From NCBI RefSeq assembly GCF_048268085.1, contig NZ_JBLWWF010000016.1:58593-122592 (forward strand): 64,000 bases of DNA, read 5' to 3'. Numbering within the stretch: the stretch's first letter is position 1; the number at the start of each line of letters is the position of its first letter. This DNA comes from Neptunicella sp048268085 (lineage in GTDB: Bacteria; Pseudomonadota; Gammaproteobacteria; Enterobacterales; Alteromonadaceae). Below are positions 25,770-34,894 of this stretch, one piece after another. Both the position numbers and the translations under genes were made by a program. Below the pieces are notes generated by a model. It saw only the letters and a list, made by a program, of their open reading frames with translations. It was not told the origin of the DNA and did not search any database.

Positions 25770-26305
25770 TCGTCCAAATCACGAGCGGTTAATATTTGAT
25801 ATTGCTCAGGGGTTAATTGCGGTAATTTTTGCAAAAAAGCCACCATCGCCCAAATACGTTGATCATCGTGAGTCGCTCCCCATGCAGGCATCCCTGAAGC
25901 TTTTATGCCATGTTTAATCACCCAAAATTGGCGGCCTGCCAGTTGTGTCGCATCACCATGTTGGTGATCTTCTGTGTGGCTGCTAGCGGATAAATTGGGT
26001 GGCGCTGGGTATAAGCCAACACTCATATCACTTTTTTGTTTACCGGGTTTTAAGTGGCATCCCGCGCACATATCATTGTAATTAGGCCCGCCAGTCAGTA
26101 GCAAATCGGCAGACTCTAACGACGGTACACTGATTTCGGATGATGCGCGTTCAATCGAGTTTTCGCGTAAATTCTCTAATACCCAAAATTCGGCAGCACT
26201 GTGGGGAACATCAGCACCGATAGGATAAATACCAGAATAGATAAAGATCGCTGCTCCACCAATAGTCAGAGCGATGAATGCTAATAATGTATAGATAATT
26301 TTCAT
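25763..26305 (-). CDS. Membrane-anchored c-type cytochrome in the copper locus
   Basis: The 180-residue product has an uncleaved N-terminal membrane anchor (about residues 4-25) and one haem-attachment motif C80-A-G-C83-H84, followed by a GIKASGMPAWG segment that supplies the likely axial Met. This is a periplasmic class I cytochrome c of the cbb3-CcoP / cytochrome c-like type. It is first in a same-strand run ending after CopA-CopB, with 28 bp to the His-rich gene. Similar cytochromes occur in copper-resistance gene groups, where an electron-transfer role in copper oxidation is plausible but not shown here. Confidence 0.85.
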   Translation of the reverse strand: MKIIYTLLAFIALTIGGAAIFIYSGIYPIGADVPHSAAEFWVLENLRENSIERASSEISVPSLESADLLLTGGPNYNDMCAGCHLKPGKQKSDMSVGLYPAPPNLSASSHTEDHQHGDATQLAGRQFWVIKHGIKASGMPAWGATHDDQRIWAMVAFLQKLPQLTPEQYQILTARDLDED

Positions 26306-26333
26306 GGCTGTTGCCCCGTTTAATTAAGCGATC

Positions 26334-26651
26334 CTAGTGGTGATCATCATTGTGATCGTCATTGCCTTTGTGATCATGGTGATGGTCATCTTCTTCCTTC
26401 ATGCCATCCATGTGTTTATCTACATGTTTACCATCGGCTTTTTTGTTATCCATCGTTTTGTGACATTTTTTCATCATTGCCATAATGACCGGATCACTTT
26501 TATCTACTTTGCCCTGCTCTATGTCTTGCATAACCGCACAATTTGGCGCTTCTTTTTCTTTAGCATGTTCTTTGGGATCATGAGCATAGGCATTCATCGT
26601 ATAGGCAGATAAAACGAGGGTGAGTATAGAAATCAGTTTATGGGTTTTCAT
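26334..26651 (-). CDS. Secreted His/Asp/Met-rich small protein
   Basis: The 105-residue product has a signal peptide (KLISILTLVLSAYTMNAYA) and a mature chain dominated by His, Asp, Lys and Met, with a tail of HHH and DDHH clusters and two cysteines (CAVMQD and KKCHKTM). I do not recognise a defined family. The composition suggests a periplasmic metal-binding buffer. It is encoded between the cytochrome and copB on the same strand, about 73 bp from copB, consistent with a copper-binding role; this is inferred from composition and neighbours only. The two Cys may form a disulfide or bind metal. Confidence 0.7.
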   Translation of the reverse strand: MKTHKLISILTLVLSAYTMNAYAHDPKEHAKEKEAPNCAVMQDIEQGKVDKSDPVIMAMMKKCHKTMDNKKADGKHVDKHMDGMKEEDDHHHDHKGNDDHNDDHH

Positions 26652-26724
26652 GGTTATTCCTTATTTATGGTTTAAAAATAATGATGCGCCGGGATAAAAA
26701 ATACCGACACAACACGGATTGGTT

Positions 26725-27816
26725 TTATTGAAACCAGAAGCGTACTCCGGCTACCCATTGAGTCTGTCTGGTTGAGCGGCCTTCTAATTTAGTAAAGTCA
26801 GCGGTATTACCATATTGACCTGTCCACTCCACACCCAGATAGGGAGCGAATTGGCGGTTAAATTCATATCTCAGTCGTACACCGGCAGTTAGCGATGACA
26901 GGCCTTTGCCGACACCATTTTGTGCATCATCTTTACCGTAAGCGCTGAGCACCACTCGCGGTTGTAATACCAAGCGCTGGGTAATAAGCAGTTCATACTC
27001 GGCTTCAAAATCAAATGCGCTGCGTCCTTCTGCACCTACTGATACACTGGCATCGATCTCAAACCAGTAAGGTGCAATGCCCTGCAAGCCAAAGGTTAGC
27101 CATTGTCTTGATGGTCCTTCTGAGGTATCGAATTTGACACCCAGTTGGGTATCCCAAAAGGTTGTAATCGCATGACCCCACAGGATCTGGTTTTCACTCT
27201 CTTCCAGTTTACTATCAATAATTTCGCCTTCGCTTTTTACTACTAGGCGATCGTAACTACTGCCATACCAGGTTTGCATATCGTATTGAGTCGCATCGCC
27301 CAAGCCACTAGACAATCCATCTGCATATTCAAACCGGTCAAACAAAACCGTCCAAAAAGCGTGTTCATCGGCCATTTTAAGTTGTCTTGGTCCGGGTAAG
27401 GCAAAAGCACCACTATCTAGGGTTAAACCATCAGAATAAGCATGGGGATCCCGAGCATTGGGGGGCGGAGTGTTACTTTGACTGGACATATCCATGTCTT
27501 GCATCGAATCCATATCGGCCATTGAGCCATGGCCCATAGCGCTGTGATCGATGGCATAGGGATCCATGCTGTCGGTATCCTGATGCTGCATTTTGGAATG
27601 ATCCATGCCTTGCATTGAATCCATATCGGTCATTGAACCATGTCCCATGGCGCTGTGATCAATAGCATTGGGATCCAGCGGCAATTCATCCGCATTTTTT
27701 GTCATAGGCGGTTGTGGATTATCACTATTTTGTTGCTGTGCCACGGTGGCCGTTGAAAACAAACACACTAATGCTGCAACCGCTGTTTTTTTATTTAATA
27801 TCAATTTATTCCTCAT
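26725..27816 (-). CDS. copB: Copper resistance protein B (outer membrane)
   Basis: I use the ATG at 27816 (363 residues, MRNKLILNKKTAVAALV signal peptide); this start overlaps the stop of the oxidase gene as ATGA, the usual coupling. After the signal comes a Met/His/Asp-rich segment with a duplicated 37-residue unit, then the CopB barrel domain (FDRFEYADGLSSG, GHAITTFWDTQLGVKFDTSEGPSRQWLTFG, and a final VAGVRFWFQ beta strand). CopB is an outer-membrane protein that helps store or export copper with the multicopper oxidase CopA. The longer frame beginning at 27882 lies in the oxidase gene and is not needed. Confidence 0.93.
   Translation of the reverse strand: MRNKLILNKKTAVAALVCLFSTATVAQQQNSDNPQPPMTKNADELPLDPNAIDHSAMGHGSMTDMDSMQGMDHSKMQHQDTDSMDPYAIDHSAMGHGSMADMDSMQDMDMSSQSNTPPPNARDPHAYSDGLTLDSGAFALPGPRQLKMADEHAFWTVLFDRFEYADGLSSGLGDATQYDMQTWYGSSYDRLVVKSEGEIIDSKLEESENQILWGHAITTFWDTQLGVKFDTSEGPSRQWLTFGLQGIAPYWFEIDASVSVGAEGRSAFDFEAEYELLITQRLVLQPRVVLSAYGKDDAQNGVGKGLSSLTAGVRLRYEFNRQFAPYLGVEWTGQYGNTADFTKLEGRSTRQTQWVAGVRFWFQ
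27478..27675 (-). repeat. Duplicated Met/His unit in copB, 111-bp period
   Basis: Two units start with DPNAIDHSAMGHGSM (from 27675) and DPYAIDHSAMGHGSM (from 27564), 111 bp (37 codons) apart. The second copy is shortened to about 29 codons. The repeat multiplies Met/His copper ligands in the N-terminal part of CopB. Confidence 0.85.
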
Positions 27817-29621
27817 GAAATCACCACTTCGCGAAACATGCCTGCATCCATATGAAATAGAAGGTGACAATGCCATGCCCACCGACCGAGTGCATCAGCG
27901 TTGATCAGAAAGCTAATCCGTTGTGCGGGTTGAACTGGGATGGTGTGGCGCCTAACCATAAATTCGCCTTTGTCATTTTCCAGTTCACTCCATACACCGT
28001 GCATATGCATGGGATGCGTCATCATAGTGTCATTTTGTAATATCACCCTCACGCGCTCGCCATGACGGAAATGCACCGGGGTGGATTTACCAAACTCGAG
28101 ACCATCAAATGACCAGGTGTAACGTTCCATATTACCGGTTAGGTGTAATTCGACTTCGCGTTCAGGTAAACGTGGATCCAGCGGCCCCCCTACGGTATGT
28201 AAATCAGCCAAAGTTAACACCCGCCTGCCATTGTTACGTAAACCAATGCCTGGATCGTCAAGGTTGGTTCGCGGCATTTCCACCCTAGCATCGACAGACG
28301 GACCATATTCACTGCGTGCGTGATTAACGGTTTGTGAAGGCACTGCGAGTGGATTTTTGTGCTTGGCGTGCTTTTTGTGATCCATCGACATGCTACCGTG
28401 AGGCATCGAACTATGGTCCATTTGCATATTGCCATGATCCATATTCATGCCTGACATATCATCGCCATGAGACATATTGCCCATCATGTCTTTCATCGCT
28501 AGCCAAACGGGTGCATCGACGCTGGGCACTTCGGCTACCAATCCTTGTTTTACCGCCAAAGTACCGCGGGTATAACCAGATCGATCCATCGACTGAGCGA
28601 ATATACTGTGAGCATCGTCGGTAGGTTTAACAATAATGTCGTAGGTTTCTCCCGGACCGAATCTAAATTCATCGACACTAACCGGTTCAACATCCTGACC
28701 GTCAGCCGAGACAACCGTTAATTTTAAGCCGGGAATACGGACATCGAAAAAAGTATTGCTAGAGCCATTAATAAAACGCAGTCGTATCGTTTCGCCGGGT
28801 TTAAATACACCGGTCCAATTATCATTGGGTGTGTAACCGTTCATCAGAAAGGTAAACGTTGTAGCGGATAAATCGGCCAAATCGGTAGGGCTCATGCGCA
28901 TCTCATTCCACATTTTTCGCATGGAAATGGCCTTACCCATACCGTAACGGGACATATCATTGAAGAAATCCCGTGCGGTAGGTTGGTTATAGTTGTAATA
29001 GTCGCTTTGCTGCTTTAAATGGGCAAAAACCGACATAGGATGCTCGTTGGTCCAATCTGACAATTGCACCACCATATCCCGGTCAGTACTTATTTTTTCG
29101 CCTGCCTTTGGCTCAATGATAATGCTGCCGTACATGCCGGTCATTTCCTGAAAGCCAGTATGCGAGTGATACCAATAGGTACCGGATTGTTGCACTTTAA
29201 AGTGATAAGTGAAAGTTTCTCCAGGATCAATGCCCCGATAACTAATGCCGGGGACACCATCCATTTGGAAAGGCAAAAGAATGCCATGCCAATGCATAGA
29301 GGTGGACACCGACAAGCGATTAGTTACCCGGATGGTCACCGTTTCGCCTTCACGCCACACTAAAGTGGGAGCTGGAATACTACCGTTTATGGTGGTTGCT
29401 ATCCGTTTTTCGCCAGTAAAATTAACTGCCGTTTCAGCAACGGTAAGATCAAACTCGTTACCGGTTAAGACATCCGTCTTGGCGGCACTAGCATAGTCTT
29501 GACCTTGTGCAGCAGCGATATGTCCCATCCCCATCGCAACAGAACCTGCTACGGCTCCCTTGACAAAATTTCGTCGGGGTAGACTAATAGGGGCAATGGA
29601 ATTACCAATGTTTTTTTGCAT
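27813..29621 (-). CDS. pcoA: Periplasmic multicopper oxidase CopA/PcoA
   Basis: The 602-residue product has a twin-arginine signal (LPRRNFVKGAVAG), then three cupredoxin domains with all four copper-ligand motifs: SMHWHGI, YWYHSHTG, HPMHMHG and WAWHCHLLFHMDAGM. Between domains 2 and 3 it carries a Met/His-rich stretch (GDDMSGMNMDHGNM and MPHGSMSMDHKKH), the usual extra copper-binding region of this family. It should oxidise Cu(I) in the periplasm after folded export. It is followed by copB with a 4-bp overlap. A ribosome site AGAGGAA precedes the ATG at 29621, and a dyad at 29700 probably binds CusR/CopR. Confidence 0.97.
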   Translation of the reverse strand: MQKNIGNSIAPISLPRRNFVKGAVAGSVAMGMGHIAAAQGQDYASAAKTDVLTGNEFDLTVAETAVNFTGEKRIATTINGSIPAPTLVWREGETVTIRVTNRLSVSTSMHWHGILLPFQMDGVPGISYRGIDPGETFTYHFKVQQSGTYWYHSHTGFQEMTGMYGSIIIEPKAGEKISTDRDMVVQLSDWTNEHPMSVFAHLKQQSDYYNYNQPTARDFFNDMSRYGMGKAISMRKMWNEMRMSPTDLADLSATTFTFLMNGYTPNDNWTGVFKPGETIRLRFINGSSNTFFDVRIPGLKLTVVSADGQDVEPVSVDEFRFGPGETYDIIVKPTDDAHSIFAQSMDRSGYTRGTLAVKQGLVAEVPSVDAPVWLAMKDMMGNMSHGDDMSGMNMDHGNMQMDHSSMPHGSMSMDHKKHAKHKNPLAVPSQTVNHARSEYGPSVDARVEMPRTNLDDPGIGLRNNGRRVLTLADLHTVGGPLDPRLPEREVELHLTGNMERYTWSFDGLEFGKSTPVHFRHGERVRVILQNDTMMTHPMHMHGVWSELENDKGEFMVRRHTIPVQPAQRISFLINADALGRWAWHCHLLFHMDAGMFREVVIS

Positions 29622-29699
29622 AGTTCCTCTGGTGTTAATTAGCAGGATTGTTGTTGGAATATAGTTTAGATTAACAGTCCTGACTCCAGCATGACGGCT

Positions 29700-29719
29700 A
29701 CATTACAAAAATGTAATGT
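29700..29719. promoter_or_regulatory. Cop-box-like dyad between pcoA and cusR
   Basis: ACATTACA (29700-29707) and TGTAATGT (29712-29719) are perfect inverted 8-bp arms around AAAA. TTACA-N4-TGTAA is the type of site bound by CopR/CusR response regulators. It is in the 167-bp gap between the divergent oxidase and regulator genes, so it may serve both. Confidence 0.65.
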
Positions 29720-29788
29720 TAGAGTAATCTGGTGGTTAATTAGGTAACGTACAATCCACTGGTAATAGATGAATGGGATAAGACCAAT

Positions 29789-30472
29789 ATGCGACTGTTA
29801 GTCGTGGAAGATGAGAAAAAAATCGGCGATTATCTGCTAAAAGGGCTGGAGGAATCCGGTTTTGTGGTGCAGCTTGAGCGAAATGGCCTCGATGGTTATC
29901 ACATGGCAATGTCGGAAACGTTTGACCTGATTATTCTGGATGTGATGTTACCGGATATCGATGGTTGGCAAATTATGCAAAAACTTCGAGCGGCTGATTT
30001 ATCCGTCCCGGTATTATTTCTGACCGCCAAGGATAGTTTGTCAGATAAGGTTAAAGGCTTGGAGCTAGGGGCTGATGATTATCTGATTAAACCTTTTGCC
30101 TTCGCAGAGCTGTTGGCTCGGGTTCGTAGTTTGTTGCGACGCGGTGCGCGTCAGGTTATTCCAGATGTACTAGAAGTGGCAGACTTGTTGCTGGATATTC
30201 CTAAAAGACGGGCAACACGGGGTGATACTCGAATTAACCTCACTAATAAAGAATTCTCGTTATTGGAATTATTGGTACGCGGTCAAGGTGAAGTATTACC
30301 ACGTTCGCTGATAGCCTCACAAGTCTGGGATATGAATTTTGATAGTGAAACCAATGTAATAGATGTCGCCGTTCGCCGTTTACGAGCAAAAATAGATGAT
30401 CCGTTTGCGACTAAACTGATCCATACCGTAAGGGGCATGGGTTATAAACTTGATGTAGACGATGACGACTAA
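29789..30472 (+). CDS. cusR: Heavy-metal response regulator, OmpR family (CusR/CopR type)
   Basis: The 227-residue product has a receiver domain with phospho-acceptor D51 (LIILDVMLPDIDG) and the conserved Lys in DYLIKPFAFAELLAR, then a winged-helix output domain (LTNKEFSLLELLVRGQGEVLPRS, VDVAVRRLRAKID-like end, VRGMGYKLD). This fits the heavy-metal branch of OmpR regulators. It should bind the dyad at 29700 and activate the periplasmic copper genes when phosphorylated. Its stop overlaps the kinase gene start by 11 bp. Copper rather than silver is favoured by the neighbours. Confidence 0.93.
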   Translation: MRLLVVEDEKKIGDYLLKGLEESGFVVQLERNGLDGYHMAMSETFDLIILDVMLPDIDGWQIMQKLRAADLSVPVLFLTAKDSLSDKVKGLELGADDYLIKPFAFAELLARVRSLLRRGARQVIPDVLEVADLLLDIPKRRATRGDTRINLTNKEFSLLELLVRGQGEVLPRSLIASQVWDMNFDSETNVIDVAVRRLRAKIDDPFATKLIHTVRGMGYKLDVDDDD

Positions 30473-31913
30473 ATTTTCCGTTACAACGCCCATTTCGCTA
30501 TCAAGCCGGGTGATTTTATTGGTGGGACTGACCTTAGTCCTTTCTTTTATCTTGCTCGGTACAGTGATCGATCATTCAATTCAGCACCATTTTGCTCAAC
30601 AGGATGCCAATGAGCTGGCAGTGGTCGCACAATCGGTTAAAAATAAATTACAAACCTTGCATCCCGATGCCAATACTGACGAAATCCATAATGCATTAAA
30701 ACAAGCGGTGGCCGGGCATCATGGTGTTTATTTTGCAATCTATTCCAGTCAAAAACAGCAGTTACTTTATCAACTTGATCAAGTGGATTTATCACCATTA
30801 CTGTTATTTCCGGCACAGTATCGCTTATCTGCAGATGAATTGATTAGCTGGCAAAGCGGTCAACATGCCTATCGAGGGGGGAATTTGGTGGGATATATGC
30901 TGGATGCGCACCCAGTTAATGTTTTGGTGGCCGGTAATATGGATTTTCATATCGATTTCCTTGAACGCTTTCGGCAAACCTTATGGATGATTATGTCCAT
31001 TGTCTGGTGTATCGCGATGATAGCTGCATGGTGGGCGGTTAAGTTAGGCCATCGGCCACTACTAAAAGTGAGTCGGCAAATACGTGATATCAGCACCGAT
31101 AATTTACATATTCGTTTAAAGCCTGAAAAAATCCCTGATGAACTACAGGAATTAGTGGTGTCATTTAATACTATGATCAGCCATGTAGAGGCCGGTTTTA
31201 AACGCTTATCTTATTTTTCAGCCGATATTGCCCATGAACTACGCACTCCGTTAACCAATCTGGCCACCCAAACCCAAGTCGCGTTAAGCCGTGTCCGTAG
31301 TGTGGATGAATATAAAGAGATTCTGTATTCCAATCAGGAGGAGTTCGATCGGTTGACCAAAATGGTCAGTGATATGTTATGGCTGGCAAAAACAGATAAT
31401 GGATTGATTGTCCCAACTCTCAATGAGGTGAATTTACACAGCGAAGTGCATGAATTATTTGAATATTTCGATGCTTGGGCAGAGGAATCACAATTAACAC
31501 TGGAACTGACAGGACAAGCCACAATAAAGGCTGACAGAGATATGCTGAGACGGGCATTGAGCAATTTATTATCTAATGCTATCCGTTATTCGGCGGCACA
31601 ATCTGTGGTGCGGGTATCAATCACAATCAACCAGTCTGAGGCCCAAATTGCGGTTGAAAATAATGGTGAAACCATTCCGCCGGAGCATATTTCACATTTG
31701 TTTGATCGCTTCTATCGAGCAGATCAATCCAGAACTCGCAATGGGGAAGGAAGCGGATTAGGCTTGGCCATCAGTAAATCCATTATTGATATTCATCATG
31801 GTAATTTGACCGTTAGCTCGTCTCAGGGTCGCACTATTTTTACTATCACATTACCGTTGGTGCGTGCTGGGATTAATCACAAGCAAACACAGGAAACTGC
31901 CAGACAGTGCTGA
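30462..31913 (+). CDS. cusS: Heavy-metal sensor histidine kinase (CusS/CopS type)
   Basis: The 483-residue product has two membrane segments (about 18-38 and 168-190) enclosing a periplasmic sensor with HxxH-rich ends (DHSIQHHFAQ, HHGVYFAIYSS), a HAMP-like linker (RQIRDISTDNLHIRLKPEKIPDE), the phospho-His H258 in IAHELRTPLTNL, and an ATPase domain with N box (LLSNAIRYS) and G boxes (RNGEGSGLGLAISKSI). It should sense periplasmic copper and phosphorylate the regulator encoded just upstream. Its last 41 bp overlap the end of the convergent gene at 31873, an unusual tail-to-tail overlap. Confidence 0.94.
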   Translation: MTTKFSVTTPISLSSRVILLVGLTLVLSFILLGTVIDHSIQHHFAQQDANELAVVAQSVKNKLQTLHPDANTDEIHNALKQAVAGHHGVYFAIYSSQKQQLLYQLDQVDLSPLLLFPAQYRLSADELISWQSGQHAYRGGNLVGYMLDAHPVNVLVAGNMDFHIDFLERFRQTLWMIMSIVWCIAMIAAWWAVKLGHRPLLKVSRQIRDISTDNLHIRLKPEKIPDELQELVVSFNTMISHVEAGFKRLSYFSADIAHELRTPLTNLATQTQVALSRVRSVDEYKEILYSNQEEFDRLTKMVSDMLWLAKTDNGLIVPTLNEVNLHSEVHELFEYFDAWAEESQLTLELTGQATIKADRDMLRRALSNLLSNAIRYSAAQSVVRVSITINQSEAQIAVENNGETIPPEHISHLFDRFYRADQSRTRNGEGSGLGLAISKSIIDIHHGNLTVSSSQGRTIFTITLPLVRAGINHKQTQETARQC

Positions 31914-32310
31914 TTTTGCCACTTTCGACTAAATAGGTAACAGCACTGCATTGAGGTTGGCCATATAGATTAGTCAGTGAACGGGATTTTTGCATGGTGC
32001 TGACATAGTTGCCCTCACCACGAATGCTTATTAGGGTCGCACGGGATTGAATGCCGCTAAAATACAATTCCATTTGCGTTTGTAATTGCTGTTTTCCTGT
32101 GGTTTGTGCTCCGATATTACGGCCATTGACCTTATACCAATGAACATCATCGGTGACCAATTCGAGCATTTGTGTCACATCGTGGCGGTTAAACGCCGCC
32201 ACGAAACCTAACACTACAGACTCACTGGAAGGAGAGTTGGCGGCATTAACACTGACAGACCAACACAACCCCCATAATAAAACAGAATAGTAACGGATCT
32301 TTCGATTCAA
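31873..32310 (-). CDS. Secreted NTF2/SnoaL-like protein
   Basis: The 145-residue product uses a TTG start at 32310 only 1 bp past the GH3 stop, so translation is probably coupled. It has a signal peptide (VLLWGLCWSVSVNAAN) and a compact NTF2-like pattern (VVLGFVAAFNRHDVTQMLELVTDDVHWYKVNG, then a final VWQFPVF strand). Many members are enzymes or binding folds; the function here is unknown. It is the last gene of the minus-strand sugar operon after GH3, and ends inside the cusS coding sequence. A role in sugar use is inferred only from position. Confidence 0.75.
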   Translation of the reverse strand: MNRKIRYYSVLLWGLCWSVSVNAANSPSSESVVLGFVAAFNRHDVTQMLELVTDDVHWYKVNGRNIGAQTTGKQQLQTQMELYFSGIQSRATLISIRGEGNYVSTMQKSRSLTNLYGQPQCSAVTYLVESGKISTVWQFPVFACD

Positions 32311-32311
32311 A

Positions 32312-34738
32312 TTAGTTCCACTCGATACTCGTTTGACTTAAAAACGCTTTATTTTTCTCTACATTAACGCTTTTACCCGAGATGGTAAATTTATCTTGTA
32401 AACGAATATCGGCAGAAGAGCTACCTAACATCACGTTTATCTCGCCCGGTTCGACGACCCAATCCATGGCTGCGTCGTAAAAGGCAAGCAGATTGACAGG
32501 CAGAGTGAAGGTGATATCGGCCGATTGCCCGGCTTTTAAACTAATACGTTTAAAGGCCTTGAGTTCTTGAACCGGACGGGTGGCACTGGCCACCGGATCG
32601 TTAATATACAGTTGTACCACTTCATCGCCTGCGAGTTTACCTGTATTGGTTAAGGTAAAACTCACTTTAACCGCACCATTGGCTTTAGCATTGCTGCTAT
32701 CAACATGCAGGTTGGTATAGTTGAACGAGGTATAGCTCAGACCATGACCGAAAGGATAAAGTGGTGAAATATCATCAAACAGATAACCCCGCTTGGCCGA
32801 GGCTTTATGGTTGTAAAATACCGGAATATGCCCGGCACTGCGTGGAAAGCTTAAGGGTAATTTACCACCTGGATTAGCGTCACCAAAGATTACATTCGCT
32901 ACGGCGCTGCCAGTTTCCTGACCCAAATACCAGCCCTCAATAATAGCCGGAGCCTGTTCAGCTAGTTCGCCCAAGGCTAAAGGTCGGCCATTCGTCAGCA
33001 GCACTACCACTGGTTTACCGGTATCAATAATGGCTTTAGCTAACTCCATTTGATTGCCGACTAATTCAATATGCGCACGATCACCCATATGATTGTCATC
33101 CCAGGCTTCTCGGGACAGGCCTTCATTTTCACCTAATACCAGTACCACCGCATCAGATTGTTTGGCTAAATTGACGGCCTCATCTAATAAGCCAGTGCGA
33201 TCACTATCATCTGCCAGTTGGATATCATCATAAACCCAACGACGTTCAGAAAAGGTCTGGGCCTTTTGTTGTGCATCGTTTATTTCTGGACCAGGTTTAA
33301 TCAATTTGGTACCGCGAGCAAAGCTGACAGTCGCTTTACCAGCCAGTTTTTGTTTGAGTCCGTCCAAAATGGTTACGGTCTGGCGCGGAACGTTGCTGTA
33401 TCCGCCTAGCAAGGTTTCATCAGCGTGAGGACCTATCACCGCCAGATGTTTAATCTGGTTAATATCCAGTGGCAAAGTGCCATCATTTTTGAGTAATACC
33501 ATGGCCTTTTCGGCGACTTCACGGGCAAAATCTCGATGAGTTGGATTGCCTACCGCCTGGTCTGCTTTGCTTGCATCAACAAATGGATGTTCAAATAAAC
33601 CCAAATTAAACTTTTGGGTTAAAACACGCCGTACCGAACGGTCGATTAACTTTTCATCCAGTTTGCCGTCTTTAACCAATTGAACCAGAGTTAAATAGGC
33701 ATCCTGATTTGGGGTTTCCACATCGACCCCTGCTTCTAATGCGGCTTTGGCGGCTTCTGGCAGGCTGCTATACAGGCTGTGACGGGTGTTGAGTTCAGTA
33801 ATGGCATAATAATCGCTGACCACAGTCCCTTTGAAGTGCCATTCATTACGCAATATGCCATTTAATAAGGGTTTGTTGACGTGCGAGGGGATACCGTCAA
33901 TTTCATTGTAAGAGGCCATAATGCTGCCTGCTCCGGCCAGTTTTACCGCGCCTTCAAAGGGCATTAAAAATACTTCATGCAATTCTCGCTGACCAATACG
34001 GGCCGGGGCGATATTGGTGCCTCCGGTTGGCTGACCATGACCGGTCAAATGCTTAAGGGTAGCGATGACTTTATTGTCCGGAATAACCGTATCGGCACCT
34101 TGCTCGCCCTGAAAACCTTGCACACCAGCTACACCCAGTGCCGTAATTAAATAAGGATCTTCGCCCATGGTTTCTTCAATTCGCCCCCAGCGGGCATCCC
34201 GAGCGACATCCAATATTGGGGTTAACGCTTGATGAGAACCCACAGCGCGCATCTCAATGGCAGCAATGGAATAGACTTGCTTGAAAACTTCCGGCTCCCA
34301 CGTACTGGCAAGGCCGATGGCTTGCGGGAAACTGGTACCATCGATAGCGGCAAAACCGTGTAAGGCTTCTTCATGCATAATAGCCGGAATTGCTAAACGG
34401 GTATGATCGATTAACCATTGCTGGGCGGCATTGGTAAACTCAGCCGTTTGCACTGGTGTTTTAAACTCACTGGGGCGGGCTATTTGGCCAATACCTTGGG
34501 ATAAATACTGTTTGGCCACATCCGGTTGGAAAACCATATTCTTGTTTTCCATTTTACGACGTTCACTCCAGACGGTTTGTAACTGGGCGACTTTTTCTTC
34601 CAGTGTCATACGATTTAGTAAATCGTTAACACGCTGTTCGACAGGTTTTTTGGCATCTTTGTAGGCTGGGACTTGTGCCTGCACTAGTAAGGGCGTTAAC
34701 AAACTTATTGTTAGTAATGCATTTTTTAGCGTTCTCAT
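32312..34738 (-). CDS. Periplasmic glycoside hydrolase family 3 (beta-xylosidase/glucosidase-like)
   Basis: The 808-residue product has a signal peptide (LLTISLLTPLLVQAQ), the GH3 TIM barrel with HEEALHGF, GHGQPTGGTN and the nucleophile Asp309 in GTVVSDYYAI, an alpha/beta sandwich domain (VIGPHADETLLGGYSN, then LGENEGLSREAWDD with the likely acid Glu) and a fibronectin-III-like end. It should release sugars from the non-reducing ends of oligosaccharides. With GH43 and the GPH transporter next door, xylo-oligosaccharides or arabinoxylan fragments are the likely substrate, though BglX-like glucosidase activity is possible. It lies 156 bp after GH43, with a hairpin between. Confidence 0.92.
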   Translation of the reverse strand: MRTLKNALLTISLLTPLLVQAQVPAYKDAKKPVEQRVNDLLNRMTLEEKVAQLQTVWSERRKMENKNMVFQPDVAKQYLSQGIGQIARPSEFKTPVQTAEFTNAAQQWLIDHTRLAIPAIMHEEALHGFAAIDGTSFPQAIGLASTWEPEVFKQVYSIAAIEMRAVGSHQALTPILDVARDARWGRIEETMGEDPYLITALGVAGVQGFQGEQGADTVIPDNKVIATLKHLTGHGQPTGGTNIAPARIGQRELHEVFLMPFEGAVKLAGAGSIMASYNEIDGIPSHVNKPLLNGILRNEWHFKGTVVSDYYAITELNTRHSLYSSLPEAAKAALEAGVDVETPNQDAYLTLVQLVKDGKLDEKLIDRSVRRVLTQKFNLGLFEHPFVDASKADQAVGNPTHRDFAREVAEKAMVLLKNDGTLPLDINQIKHLAVIGPHADETLLGGYSNVPRQTVTILDGLKQKLAGKATVSFARGTKLIKPGPEINDAQQKAQTFSERRWVYDDIQLADDSDRTGLLDEAVNLAKQSDAVVLVLGENEGLSREAWDDNHMGDRAHIELVGNQMELAKAIIDTGKPVVVLLTNGRPLALGELAEQAPAIIEGWYLGQETGSAVANVIFGDANPGGKLPLSFPRSAGHIPVFYNHKASAKRGYLFDDISPLYPFGHGLSYTSFNYTNLHVDSSNAKANGAVKVSFTLTNTGKLAGDEVVQLYINDPVASATRPVQELKAFKRISLKAGQSADITFTLPVNLLAFYDAAMDWVVEPGEINVMLGSSSADIRLQDKFTISGKSVNVEKNKAFLSQTSIEWN

Positions 34739-34852
34739 CGGGTCACCTTGGTGTTTTCATGTCCGTTTGGATGAAGTGGCAAGATACTATGAGAAAAATA
34801 GCTGGCGGGGCAATAGTATTATTAAATGTTGCAATTATGTTATTGCGTGATC

Positions 34853-34881
34853 CCGTTCCAGACTGAGTATCCGGAACGGGA
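34853..34881. terminator. Hairpin between GH43 and GH3
   Basis: CCCGTTCC (34853-34860) pairs with GGAACGGG (34874-34881), 8 bp with a 13-nt loop. No U tract follows in either direction, so it may be an attenuating or mRNA-stabilising hairpin inside the operon rather than a full terminator. Confidence 0.45.
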
Positions 34882-34894
34882 CGATAACAGAAGG

